From the NCBI GenBank assembly GCA_028870115.1, contig JAGWQH010000102.1:1-64000 (forward strand): a stretch of DNA of 64,000 bases, read 5' to 3'. Made by a program: the position numbers and the translations under genes. Below are positions 49,865 through 58,749 of the stretch, in pieces (the stretch's first letter is position 1; each line of letters begins with the position of its first letter). Below the pieces are notes generated by a model that saw nothing but the letters and a program-made list of their open reading frames with translations, did not search any database and was not told the DNA's origin. Source of the DNA: Candidatus Methylomirabilota bacterium (GTDB taxonomy: Bacteria; Methylomirabilota; Methylomirabilia; Methylomirabilales; Methylomirabilaceae).

Positions 49865-51347
49865 GGGGACTGAGCATCAGGTCCTCCGCGGTTCTGTCGA
49901 TGTGGAGATTCATGCGATCCGGTACGATTCCAGGCATGTGAGGCCCGGTGATCTGTTCGTGTGTATCAGCGGGTTCAGGAGTGACGGCCACAACTACATC
50001 CAAGCTGCCTGGACAGCAGGCGCTGTTGCGGTTCTGGTAGAGCGACACGATCTGCCGGAGACGGCACTGCAAGGAGGGACGGTGGTGAAGGTGGCCGATG
50101 CCCGGCAGGGCCTTGCCGTGGTCGCGGACCGATTCTACGGCCATCCCTCGCGCAAGCTCACCATGGTGGGGGTGACCGGTACCAACGGCAAGACCACCAC
50201 CACCTACCTGGTCGAGTCGGTGCTGCGACGCGCAGGGCACCAGGTCGGACTGATCGGCACGATCGGGTATCGCTGCAACGGGGTGGAGACAGAAGCGGCG
50301 CGGACGACACCGGAGTCCTGCGATCTGCAAGCGCTCCTCGAACGGATGACGCGTCTCAACGCCGACAGCGTGGTCATGGAGGTTTCGTCCCATGCTCTGG
50401 CGCTGCATCGCGTTGACGGCTGTGAATTTGATGTGGCCGTATTCACCAACCTCACACAGGACCATCTGGACTTCCATGGCACCATGGAGGCATACCGGAA
50501 CGCAAAGCTTTCGCTGTTCGAGAGGCTGGGTATCGGGTCAACAAAAACGACGGAGAAAGCGGCGGTCGTCAATCTGGATGATCCGGCCGCGGACCTCTTT
50601 CTTGGGGCGACGCGGGCGAGACGCTACACGTACAGCATAGAGCGACCGGCGGATCTGTCGGCCACTGATATCGGTATGGGGCCGGACGGAATCCGGTGCC
50701 GACTGCAGACCCCGTGGGGGGCCACGGAGATTCGCTCTCCGTTACTGGGGCGCTACAACCTGTCCAACATCCTGGCGGCTGCCGCCACGGGGTTACATCT
50801 GGGCGTGAGTCTGTCGGCGGTCGCAGACGGGATCGCCGCGCTCCACCACGTTCCGGGTCGGTGTGAGCGGGTGGAGGCGGGACAGGAATTCAGTGTGATG
50901 GTCGATTATGCGCATACCCCTGACGCGCTGCGACGTGTCCTCCGCATGGCGCGGCAGTGCTGTCCGGGACGCCTGATCGTCCTGCTCGGGTGCGGGGGAG
51001 AGCGGGATCGGGGGAAGCGCCCAATCATGGGAGAAACGGCTCTGCAGTTGGCCGACTTCACGGTGATCACCTCCGACAATCCCCGCGGTGAGGACCCTCA
51101 TCAGATCATCGAGGAGGTCGAGGCCGGGGCGAAAAAGGTGTGGGGCCAGGGTAAGGGCTATGTTACAATTTCAGATCGAGGGATGGCAATTCGCGAGGCC
51201 CTCTCGCTGGCGGGTAGAGGTGACATGGTGGTGATCGCGGGGAAGGGACACGAGACCTACCAGATTCTTCGTGATCGTACGATCCCTTTTGATGACCGAT
51301 TGGTGGCCCGAGAGGCGCTCCACGAGTTGGGGTTCTGCCGAGAGTGA
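49842..51347 (+). CDS. murE: UDP-MurNAc-tripeptide synthetase MurE
   Basis: Cytoplasmic ligase of 501 residues adding the third stem-peptide residue to UDP-MurNAc-L-Ala-D-Glu. P-loop GVTGTNGKTTTTYLVE; carbamylated-Lys region and HLDFHGTMEAYRNAKL are present. The third-residue selector motif is DNPR (TSDNPRGEDPHQII), which indicates meso-diaminopimelate rather than lysine, and agrees with the dapF-containing cluster. ATG 49842 is inside the ftsI end, after GGCGGAAGGG. Normally murF would follow; here a hydrolase gene follows after 52 nt. Confidence 0.96.
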   Translation: MRLFDLIKGTEHQVLRGSVDVEIHAIRYDSRHVRPGDLFVCISGFRSDGHNYIQAAWTAGAVAVLVERHDLPETALQGGTVVKVADARQGLAVVADRFYGHPSRKLTMVGVTGTNGKTTTTYLVESVLRRAGHQVGLIGTIGYRCNGVETEAARTTPESCDLQALLERMTRLNADSVVMEVSSHALALHRVDGCEFDVAVFTNLTQDHLDFHGTMEAYRNAKLSLFERLGIGSTKTTEKAAVVNLDDPAADLFLGATRARRYTYSIERPADLSATDIGMGPDGIRCRLQTPWGATEIRSPLLGRYNLSNILAAAATGLHLGVSLSAVADGIAALHHVPGRCERVEAGQEFSVMVDYAHTPDALRRVLRMARQCCPGRLIVLLGCGGERDRGKRPIMGETALQLADFTVITSDNPRGEDPHQIIEEVEAGAKKVWGQGKGYVTISDRGMAIREALSLAGRGDMVVIAGKGHETYQILRDRTIPFDDRLVAREALHELGFCRE

Positions 51348-51399
51348 GGGGGTGATGTGCTCCAACGCCCCGATCCGCTTCGGGACGTGAGAGGCTGAT

Positions 51400-52167
51400 G
51401 TGCTGATTCGTGTCGGTGACCTGGACACCCATTTTACCGTATGGGGAGAGGGGAGGCCGGTGATTCTCCTTCATGGATGGGGCACCTCGGCCGAGTCGTT
51501 GAGCGTTGTTGCCAAGGCGTTAGAGGATCGATTCCGGGTGTACGCCCTTGATCTGCCGGGTTTCGGCTGGACCCCATCCGCTGCCACAACGTGGGGAACA
51601 TGGGAGTACGCGTCCTATGTCGAGGCATTTATGGACCGCGTCGGCATCCCGATGGCCAGCATGGTCGGCCATTCATTTGGGGGCCGAATCGCGCTTGTCC
51701 TGGCTGCCCAACGGCCTGACAGGGTTCGAAGCCTCGTTCTGGTGGCCAGCGCAGGGATCCGTCCGAAACGAGGTCTCCTGTACCGCGTCAAGGCTGGCGC
51801 CGCGAGACTGGCGAAGCGGTTCTTTTCGCTCTCCTTATGGGGTAGGTTGGGCGAGCGGGTCGTTGCCGAACTCTATCGGCGGGTCGGGTCACGGGACTAT
51901 CGGAATGCCGGACCATTGCGCGCCACGCTGGTCAAGGTCGTTGGCGAAGATCTTCGAGGGATCTTGTCCTCTATACGCGTGCCCACTCTGATCATCTGGG
52001 GAGATCGGGACCAGGAGGTGCCTTTTTCCTCGATGGAGATCATGGCGCGTGGGATACCGGGCTCGCGGTTGGAGGTCCTCGAGGGGGCCGGCCATTTCCC
52101 GTTTGTCGACAGACCGGACCGTTTTGACCAGTTGGTGAGGGAGTTCTTGTGCCAGGACAGCCGGTGA
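51400..52167 (+). CDS. Alpha/beta hydrolase in the murE-mraY interval
   Basis: Serine hydrolase-fold protein of 255 residues. Oxyanion HGWGTSAESL (PVILLHGWG), nucleophile elbow MVGHSFGGRIAL with the Ser at about residue 92, acid in LIIWGDRDQEVPF and catalytic His in EGAGHFPFVDRPD. There is no signal peptide or lipobox, so it is cytosolic. Substrate is unknown. GTG 51400 follows GAGAGGCTGAT. It overlaps the membrane Mur ligase gene by 19 nt, a strong hint of co-function. Possible roles such as thioesterase, esterase or amidase on a wall precursor are inference. Confidence 0.85.
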   Translation: MLIRVGDLDTHFTVWGEGRPVILLHGWGTSAESLSVVAKALEDRFRVYALDLPGFGWTPSAATTWGTWEYASYVEAFMDRVGIPMASMVGHSFGGRIALVLAAQRPDRVRSLVLVASAGIRPKRGLLYRVKAGAARLAKRFFSLSLWGRLGERVVAELYRRVGSRDYRNAGPLRATLVKVVGEDLRGILSSIRVPTLIIWGDRDQEVPFSSMEIMARGIPGSRLEVLEGAGHFPFVDRPDRFDQLVREFLCQDSR

Positions 52168-53843
52168 TGCGGGCGGATAAGGCGCCTTGGCCTTCATTCG
52201 CAGGTCGGGCCGTAGCCGGTCTTTTGCCGTATATGGCGGTTGTTGTGGGGCGTCATCTGGATCTGATATACCTCACCCAGTTGGAGCGTTACAACAGCGC
52301 GCGCCTGCGAGGCTGGATCGTCAGGCACTGGGGCATAGTTCTGGACGGCCGAGCGGCCCTTGTCCAGGTGGCGGTCCTGGGGGTCGGAATCCTCCTTGCG
52401 TGGTTGCCTCTCCCAGCCATGATGTTTTATATCCTCTGGCTGGCCGCCGGGATGTGGCTGAGAGCCCGGTGGTCCTCGCTTCAGGTCAGCCAGCGACTGC
52501 AGTGGACGCCCCGAACGGTACGCCTGGCAGCGGTCACGTTCGTCCTGGCGATGGCGGCCATGCTCGCAACCTCTTGGTTGACCGTAGCCGTGCTCTCCCG
52601 GCTTATGGTGGCTCCTCGTGCCCTCCTTGTCGGCATCGGCCTGGCTGCGGGTCTTTTTGTAGTGTCCGAGGTTGCAGCCGGCACGATCCTCGCAGCAAGT
52701 CTGAGCCTTGCCCCGCTGGAGCAGGCGATCAATCAGCGCTTCTATGTGCAGGCGACGGCGCGCATGCGGCGGTATCCCGGGGAGGTTGTCGGGATCACAG
52801 GGAGCTACGGCAAGACCACGACCAAGTTCATCACCGCCGCGTTGCTTCAGAGGCGCTACTCGGTCTTTAAGACGCCTGACGGGGTCAACACCACCATGGG
52901 CATTGTTCGGGTTGTCCGTGAGGCGCTGCGGGACGACCACCGCTTCTTCGTTGTCGAGGTGGCGGCATACGGCCCAGGCGAGATCAGGGAGGTGTGCCAG
53001 GTCCTGCGGCCCCGGCTCGGTATTCTTACGGCGGTCGGGGTCCAGCACCTCGAGCGTTTCGGCAGGCCGGAGCGGATCGCCGAGGCGAAGTATGAGCTGA
53101 TCGGTTCGCTCCCGCCGGATGGCCTGGCGATCGTGAACGCCGACGATCCGGTCTGCCTGCGGTTGGCCGAGCGCGCGAGGCGGGAAGGTCGGCGCGTGCT
53201 CTTATACGGGATCGGTGAGGACGAGAGGGCGCTGGGCGTCCGCGGGAGAGATGTCAAGCTCTCCAGTAAGGGTTCGGCCTTTCGCGTGGAGACCGAGCAT
53301 GGCGTCGCCATGTTCGAAACCAGGTTGCTGGGGAGCTGGAACATCGGCAATGTCCTGGGGGCAACGGCCGCGGCGTTGGAGTGCGGCGTGTCCCTGGAGG
53401 AGATTACCGACGGCGTACGGACGCTCACACCGGCCCCAAAGCGCCTGGAGCTTCGCGAAGAAGGCGGGGTCATCAAGTTGATCGATGTGGCCAATGCCAA
53501 CCCGCGCGGGGCGCAGATGGCCTTGGAGGTCCTCAGCCAGTTTGAGGGGGGCTCGAAGATTTTGATAACGCCGGGACTGGTGGAGCTTGGCCAGATCGAG
53601 GCGGAGGAGAACCGCCGGTTGGGCCGGGCTGCCGCCGCGGTGTGCGATTACGTGCTGTTGGTGGGGCCACAGCAGACCCAACCGTTGCGGGAAGGACTTC
53701 GCGAGGCCGGATTTGCCGGTAGCCGGGTCCTGGTGGCCCGGCACAGCGGCGAAGTGGCCGACTGCCTCAAAACGATCGTTCAAGAGGGTGATGTGCTGCT
53801 ATACGAGAATCGACTGCCGGACACCTATCTGGAGTGTGCATGA
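52149..53843 (+). CDS. MurF-like ligase with N-terminal membrane domain
   Basis: Protein of 564 residues. Residues 1-200 contain about four strongly hydrophobic segments (near 70-88, 88-104, 124-150, 158-185) and no MurF-type UDP-binding domain. From about 205 the Mur ligase ATPase domain begins: P-loop GITGSYGKTTTKFI with Lys222, EVAAYGPGEIREV in place of MurF's ELGANHxGEI, TAVGVQHLERFG, and IVNADDP. The C-terminal domain has LIDVANANPRGAQMALEVL, close to MurF's YNANPxSM element. Such a layout suits a membrane-bound amide ligase. It sits at the murF position in the dcw cluster. It could supply MurF activity at the membrane or act on a different acceptor. Start GTG 52149 overlaps the hydrolase gene, and its stop overlaps the next ligase (ATGA). 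Confidence 0.85.
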   Translation: MPGQPVMRADKAPWPSFAGRAVAGLLPYMAVVVGRHLDLIYLTQLERYNSARLRGWIVRHWGIVLDGRAALVQVAVLGVGILLAWLPLPAMMFYILWLAAGMWLRARWSSLQVSQRLQWTPRTVRLAAVTFVLAMAAMLATSWLTVAVLSRLMVAPRALLVGIGLAAGLFVVSEVAAGTILAASLSLAPLEQAINQRFYVQATARMRRYPGEVVGITGSYGKTTTKFITAALLQRRYSVFKTPDGVNTTMGIVRVVREALRDDHRFFVVEVAAYGPGEIREVCQVLRPRLGILTAVGVQHLERFGRPERIAEAKYELIGSLPPDGLAIVNADDPVCLRLAERARREGRRVLLYGIGEDERALGVRGRDVKLSSKGSAFRVETEHGVAMFETRLLGSWNIGNVLGATAAALECGVSLEEITDGVRTLTPAPKRLELREEGGVIKLIDVANANPRGAQMALEVLSQFEGGSKILITPGLVELGQIEAEENRRLGRAAAAVCDYVLLVGPQQTQPLREGLREAGFAGSRVLVARHSGEVADCLKTIVQEGDVLLYENRLPDTYLECA

Positions 53844-55150
53844 ACAGCAGTCTGACACGCATAGGGCTGATATTCGGAAGTCGCTCGGTAGAGCGAGAGA
53901 TTTCGATCATGACCGCCAGTAAGGTCTACGAGGTCTTACTCTCGTTACAGGACCGGTTCGAGACGCTGCCGATCTTTCTGACGGCGGAGGGCACCTGGCT
54001 CACCGGTGAGGCGGTTCGGGATCTGTTGACGGTCGATGCCGAGATACGCAAGCTGGCGGAGCGAGGCGTCGCGGCAGGATCGGCTGAGCGAGCGAAGCTC
54101 GACGCCGAAAAGCTGCGGTTGAATCGGGAGCGATACGCGCCGCAGCTTGACAACCTGGACCGTGGCCTGAGCGCAACGGGGGTTGAGCCGCTCTTTCTGG
54201 CGCCTGACCCGGCGGTCGGCGGATTGATGCCGCAGCAGGAGCGGAAAGGCTGGCTTCGCAAGGCGCTTCATCCCACCATCGATCTGGCCTTTCCGGTCAT
54301 TCATGGGACGCATGGCGAGGATGGAACGATTCAGGGTCTGTGTGAATTGGCCGATCTGCCGTATGTCGGGGCCGGGGTCGCCGCCTCGGCCGTAGGAATG
54401 GATAAGATCGTCTCGAAGCTCCTCTTCCAGGGCGCAGGCCTTCCCGTTGTTGAGGGGATCGGTATTACCAGGCGCGAGCTGCTGGAGGATGAAGCGGCCG
54501 TCGTGAAGGCGGTTGAGTGCAGGCTGAACTATCCGGTGGTGGTCAAACCTGCCGTCGCAGGTTCCAGCGTTGGTATCGGTGTGGCGCATGATGCGGTCGA
54601 AGCGCTGAGTCTGGCGAAGCGTGCGATGCGCTTCAGCCGTCGCGTACTGGTCGAGCGGGCTGTTCAGCAGCGGATCGAGGTGCAATGCGGCGTCCTCGGC
54701 AACTACGCGTTGACCGTTTCGGAATGTGAAGAGTTGATCAGTTCAGGTGAGGTTGTGGGCTATCGTGAGAAGTACCCCGAGGACAAGAAGCCGGGGAGCG
54801 CAGACTTGGCGCCAAGCATCATCCCAGCCAGAATTCCCCAGGCGCTTTCTGATGAGATACGGTCTATGGCGGTAGCCGCCTTCAAGGCGATCGATTCGCG
54901 CGGGATCTCCCGGATTGATTTCCTCGTCGACTCGGCCGCTATGAAGCCGTACGTCAATGAGATCAACACGATGCCGGGATCGCTCTCCCTGACCCTCTGG
55001 GAGCGAAGCGGGGTAAAGCCGGCGGAGCTTATCGTTCGCTTGGTAGAATTAGCGCTCGAGACCCATCGAGACAAGCGCTCGACCCAGTTCAAATCGACAG
55101 AGGGCAAGGCATTGGTTGATCGGCGGCATCTGGTGACGCCCGGCAAGTAA
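53840..55150 (+). CDS. ddl: D-alanine--D-alanine ligase family ATP-grasp enzyme
   Basis: ATP-grasp ligase of 436 residues, against about 300-370 for ordinary Ddl. N-terminal [18 protein letters not shown], then [20 protein letters not shown] and [19 protein letters not shown], the glycine-rich ATP loop [16 protein letters not shown], and C-terminal SRIDFLVDS and [12 protein letters not shown] (Mg-binding Asn/Glu). An extra helical, charged stretch of roughly 70 residues lies at about 55-130 ([20 protein letters not shown], then [20 protein letters not shown]). ATG 53840 overlaps the preceding ligase stop by 4 nt. D-Ala-D-Ala formation is likely, but the order beside an unusual Mur ligase leaves room for another dipeptide or depsipeptide. 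The symbol is by family. Confidence 0.88.
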   Translation: MNSSLTRIGLIFGSRSVEREISIMTASKVYEVLLSLQDRFETLPIFLTAEGTWLTGEAVRDLLTVDAEIRKLAERGVAAGSAERAKLDAEKLRLNRERYAPQLDNLDRGLSATGVEPLFLAPDPAVGGLMPQQERKGWLRKALHPTIDLAFPVIHGTHGEDGTIQGLCELADLPYVGAGVAASAVGMDKIVSKLLFQGAGLPVVEGIGITRRELLEDEAAVVKAVECRLNYPVVVKPAVAGSSVGIGVAHDAVEALSLAKRAMRFSRRVLVERAVQQRIEVQCGVLGNYALTVSECEELISSGEVVGYREKYPEDKKPGSADLAPSIIPARIPQALSDEIRSMAVAAFKAIDSRGISRIDFLVDSAAMKPYVNEINTMPGSLSLTLWERSGVKPAELIVRLVELALETHRDKRSTQFKSTEGKALVDRRHLVTPGK

Positions 55151-55158
55151 AAGAAATT

Positions 55159-56241
55159 ATGCTGTATCACCTGCTTTACCCATGGCACGAAAGCTACGCA
55201 GCCTTAAACGTCTTCCGGTACGTGACCTTTCGGACGGCAGGGGCCATCCTTACCGCCCTGCTGATCAGTCTGCTGCTGGGGCCTGCGTTGATCCGCTGGC
55301 TTCAGAAGTTACAGATCGGTCAAAGTATCAGAGACGACGGGCCGGCAGGTCATCTGCGGAAGGCCGGGACGCCCACGATGGGTGGTCTCCTGATCCTGGC
55401 CTCTGTGTTCACCGCTACGTTGCTCTGGGCGAACCTGACCAACCGGTTCGTGTGGCTCGCTGTGTTCAGCACGGTCTGGATGGGGGCGGTGGGGTTCATC
55501 GACGATTATCGGAAGGTCGTGGCCAGGAACAGCAAGGGGCTCTCGGCCAGAGCAAAACTGTTATGGCAGGCGATTCCCAGCATGCTCGTCGGGCTCTTCC
55601 TGTACGTTAACCCCGTCGATGCATACACCACAAAGCTGGCTATCCCCTTCTTCAAACACTGGATACCAGATCTGGGCTGGGGCTACGTCCTGTTTGTGAT
55701 GCTGGTCATTGTCGGCGCGTCAAATGCGGTGAATTTGACCGATGGCCTGGATGGGTTGGCTATCGGCCCGATTCTGATGACCGCTGCGGCGTATACGGTT
55801 CTGGCGTACGTTGCGGGGAATGCCAGCATCGCTCACTATCTGCAGGTCGTCTTTGTGAGAGGCAGCTCGGAACTTACTGTCTTTGGCGGCGCCATCGTCG
55901 GAGCTGCCCTGGGATTCCTCTGGTATAACGCGTATCCCGCGCAGCTCTTTATGGGCGATACCGGCTCGTTGGCGCTTGGGGCCGCCGTGGCAACGCTCGC
56001 TGTCCTGGTCAAGAGCGAGTTGCTCCTGCTCATCGTCGGGGGGGTGTTCGTGGCGGAGGCCATCTCGGTGATCCTGCAGGTCTTCTCTTACCGGACGACC
56101 GGCCGACGGGTTTTCCGGATGGCGCCGATCCATCATCACTACGAGTTGAACGGGATGGCGGAGCCGAAGATCATAGTCCGGTTCTGGATCATCTCCTTTA
56201 TTCTGGCCCTGCTCTCGCTCACCACGTTGAAATTGAGGTGA
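55159..56241 (+). CDS. mraY: Phospho-MurNAc-pentapeptide transferase MraY
   Basis: Polytopic enzyme of 360 residues (about ten helices) that transfers phospho-MurNAc-pentapeptide to undecaprenyl phosphate, making lipid I. The DD motif is [35 protein letters not shown] holds further catalytic Asp/Asn residues and the C-terminal [18 protein letters not shown] carries the HHH motif. It starts 8 nt after the ATP-grasp ligase. It uses a UDP-MurNAc-pentapeptide substrate, which implies that MurF-type activity must exist in the cell. Confidence 0.97.
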   Translation: MLYHLLYPWHESYAALNVFRYVTFRTAGAILTALLISLLLGPALIRWLQKLQIGQSIRDDGPAGHLRKAGTPTMGGLLILASVFTATLLWANLTNRFVWLAVFSTVWMGAVGFIDDYRKVVARNSKGLSARAKLLWQAIPSMLVGLFLYVNPVDAYTTKLAIPFFKHWIPDLGWGYVLFVMLVIVGASNAVNLTDGLDGLAIGPILMTAAAYTVLAYVAGNASIAHYLQVVFVRGSSELTVFGGAIVGAALGFLWYNAYPAQLFMGDTGSLALGAAVATLAVLVKSELLLLIVGGVFVAEAISVILQVFSYRTTGRRVFRMAPIHHHYELNGMAEPKIIVRFWIISFILALLSLTTLKLR

Positions 56242-56242
56242 A

Positions 56243-57637
56243 ATGCTACCTGCGATGATTGATCTGGCCGGCAAGCGAGTAGTGGTTGTGGGGTTGGCGC
56301 GATCCGGAGAGGCGGCCTGCCGTCTATTACTCAAACAGGGCGCTACGGTCATCGGTACCGACCGCCGGGGTGAGCATGAGGCCGATGCCGGCCTCTGCAG
56401 CCTGGAACAGGACGGGGTCAGTCTTGAACTGGGCAAGCGTTATCTGCACTCCCTGCTCTCTGCTGATCTCGTCGTAGTCAGCCCGGGGATCGATCTGCGT
56501 GAGCCGCTGTTTCGGCGGGTTCGTAAGGTGGGCATCCCGCTGATCGGCGAGGTCGAACTGGCCTACCGGTGCAGTGAAGCTACATTCATCGGGATTACCG
56601 GGACCAACGGCAAAAGCACCACTACGACTCTGATTGGCGCAATGCTGAAGCAAGCCGGCCTGCCTTCGCATGTAGCTGGCAACATCGGTACCCCCCTCTG
56701 TCGAGTGGCGCCTTCCCTTGCGGCGGGTGAGTGTGTGGTGGCGGAGCTATCAAGCTTTCAATTGGAAACGATCGAGCAGTTCAGGCCGCGCGTGGCGTTG
56801 CTCCTGAATCTCGCACCCGATCATCTCGACCGATACGATCAGATCGAGGACTATTACCAGGCTAAGGCTCGCATCTTTGAGAACCAAAGGGTGTCAGACT
56901 TCGCCATCGTGAATGCGGACGATCCGCTGGTTCTCCAAGCGGCAGCACAGGTTCGAGGACGGAAGATCGCATTCAGCCGGACTGAACCGCTCGATACGGG
57001 GGCGTACGTCGGGGAAGATCAGCTTATTCTGGCCATGAACGGGAGGCGAGAGGTCATTTGTCGGGTACCCGAGCTTCGGATCCAGGGGGTACATAATCTG
57101 GAGAACGCTTTGGCCGCCAGCCTGGCGGCGGCAGTCGCCGGCGTACCTACGATGGCGATCCGGAACGCGCTCACCAGCTTCGAAGGTCTCCCGCACCGCG
57201 TGGAGTGTGTTGCCGAGATCGGCGGTGTTCGTTATATCGATGACTCCAAGGGAACAAACGTCGGGGCGGTGATCCGATCGCTTCAAAGTTTTACGGTCCC
57301 CGTTGTGCTCATTGCCGGGGGTAAGGATAAACAGAGCGACTTCAGCCCGCTCGCGCCCCTTGTCCGCGAGCGGGTAAAGAGACTGGTCCTGATCGGCCAG
57401 GCCGCTCCAAAGTTGCGACGTGAGCTTGCCGGGGCCTGTCCGATAGAGGACGCATCCAGTCTTGAGGAGGCAGTACGGCGCGCCGCGGCCGCCGCATCGC
57501 CCGGCGAGGTCGTCTTGCTGTCGCCGGCCTGCGCCAGCTTTGATATGTTTACTGATTTTGAGGATCGTGGGCGCGTTTTCAAGGCGGCAGTACGGGAGCT
57601 CGCGCCTCTCGCTTGCAGCATACGGGGACAGGCATGA
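56243..57637 (+). CDS. murD: UDP-MurNAc-L-alanine:D-glutamate ligase MurD
   Basis: Cytoplasmic ligase of 464 residues adding D-Glu to UDP-MurNAc-L-Ala. N-terminal Rossmann domain VVVVGLARSGEAACRLL, P-loop GITGTNGKSTTTTLIGAML, ELSSFQLETIEQFRPRVAL, LAPDHLDRYD and C-terminal DDSKGTNVGAVIRSLQ with VLLSPACASFDMFTDFEDRG are all diagnostic. It starts 1 nt after the mraY stop and overlaps ftsW by 4 nt. Confidence 0.97.
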   Translation: MLPAMIDLAGKRVVVVGLARSGEAACRLLLKQGATVIGTDRRGEHEADAGLCSLEQDGVSLELGKRYLHSLLSADLVVVSPGIDLREPLFRRVRKVGIPLIGEVELAYRCSEATFIGITGTNGKSTTTTLIGAMLKQAGLPSHVAGNIGTPLCRVAPSLAAGECVVAELSSFQLETIEQFRPRVALLLNLAPDHLDRYDQIEDYYQAKARIFENQRVSDFAIVNADDPLVLQAAAQVRGRKIAFSRTEPLDTGAYVGEDQLILAMNGRREVICRVPELRIQGVHNLENALAASLAAAVAGVPTMAIRNALTSFEGLPHRVECVAEIGGVRYIDDSKGTNVGAVIRSLQSFTVPVVLIAGGKDKQSDFSPLAPLVRERVKRLVLIGQAAPKLRRELAGACPIEDASSLEEAVRRAAAAASPGEVVLLSPACASFDMFTDFEDRGRVFKAAVRELAPLACSIRGQA

Positions 57638-58749
57638 TCGCAAAGCGCTTCTCCTATGATAAGCTGCTGTGCAGCGTCTCGCTGGTGCTGGTCGGGCTTG
57701 GTATCGTCATGGTCTACAGCGCAGGCGCCATCAAGGCTCAGGAGAAATACGACGACCCGTTCTTTTTTCTGAAGAAGCAGCTCCTCTGGGCCCTGATCGG
57801 GTTCGCGGTCATGGTCTGGGCCATGAACCGCGACTACCACACATTCCAGAAGTATATGCTTCCGCTATTCCTTCTCTCGCTGTTCCTCCTTGTTCTGGTG
57901 CTGGTCCCATCAATCGGGGTGAAGGTCAACAATGCCAGGCGATGGCTCCGGCTGTTCGGGATCTCCTTTCAACCGTCTGAGCTGGCCAAGCTCTCCATTG
58001 TTCTCCTCATGGCCAGGCTCCTGGCCAAAAACGCCGATCAGGAGGAGCACTTCATCAAACGCTTTCTCTTACCGCTTATCCTCTCAGGAGCTCTGTGCGG
58101 CCTGATCATGTTGCAGCCCCACTTTGGGATGGTGGGGATCCTGCTGTGCGCGATCTTGGCGCTATGTTTCATGGCTGGCGTCCGTCTGCGCCACCTGAGT
58201 GTTGTTGTTCTCGTCGTGGCGACGATCGCCTTCCTGTTCGTCCTGGCCCACCCGTATGCCAGAACGCGAGTGATGACGCTGCTGGACCGTCATCACGCTC
58301 CCTCTAACGCAGCACATCAGACCAACCAGTCAATCTATGCGTTGGGGCCTGGGGGACTTCTGGGGCGGGGACTCGGCGACAGTTTTGGGAAGCTGGGCTA
58401 TCTGCCGGAGTCCCATACCGAGTTCATCTTTGCCGTTGTCGGGGAGGAGACAGGATTCGTAGGGTCGCTGCTGGTAGTTTCCCTTTTCGGCATTCTCTTG
58501 TGGCGGGGGACCCGGATCGCACTCCGGGCGCCGGATCTGTTCGGGGCCTACACGGCGATGGGCATTACCTTCATCATCGTTGCCCAGGCCGCCATCAACC
58601 TTGGGGTAGTTGTCGGACTGCTGCCTATTACGGGTTTGCCTTTACCGTTGGTCAGCTTCGGCGGTACATCACTGGTCATTACCTTTTTATGCATCGGGAT
58701 CCTGCTCAGCATCTCGCGTTACCAGACGGCGAGAGGACGACTCACATGA
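57634..58749 (+). CDS. ftsW: SEDS septal peptidoglycan polymerase FtsW
   Basis: Polytopic protein of 371 residues, glycosyltransferase partner of FtsI. MVYSAGAIKAQEKYDDPFFF, NNARRWLRLFGISFQPSELA, QPHFGMVGILL and LPITGLPLPLVSFGGTSLV are typical. At the position of the essential SEDS aspartate the protein has Glu (E263 in LPESHTEFIFAVV), whereas RodA in this window keeps Asp (HTDFIF). ATG 57634 overlaps the murD stop by 4 nt; the 3' end overlaps murG by 4 nt. Confidence 0.95.
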   Translation: MIAKRFSYDKLLCSVSLVLVGLGIVMVYSAGAIKAQEKYDDPFFFLKKQLLWALIGFAVMVWAMNRDYHTFQKYMLPLFLLSLFLLVLVLVPSIGVKVNNARRWLRLFGISFQPSELAKLSIVLLMARLLAKNADQEEHFIKRFLLPLILSGALCGLIMLQPHFGMVGILLCAILALCFMAGVRLRHLSVVVLVVATIAFLFVLAHPYARTRVMTLLDRHHAPSNAAHQTNQSIYALGPGGLLGRGLGDSFGKLGYLPESHTEFIFAVVGEETGFVGSLLVVSLFGILLWRGTRIALRAPDLFGAYTAMGITFIIVAQAAINLGVVVGLLPITGLPLPLVSFGGTSLVITFLCIGILLSISRYQTARGRLT

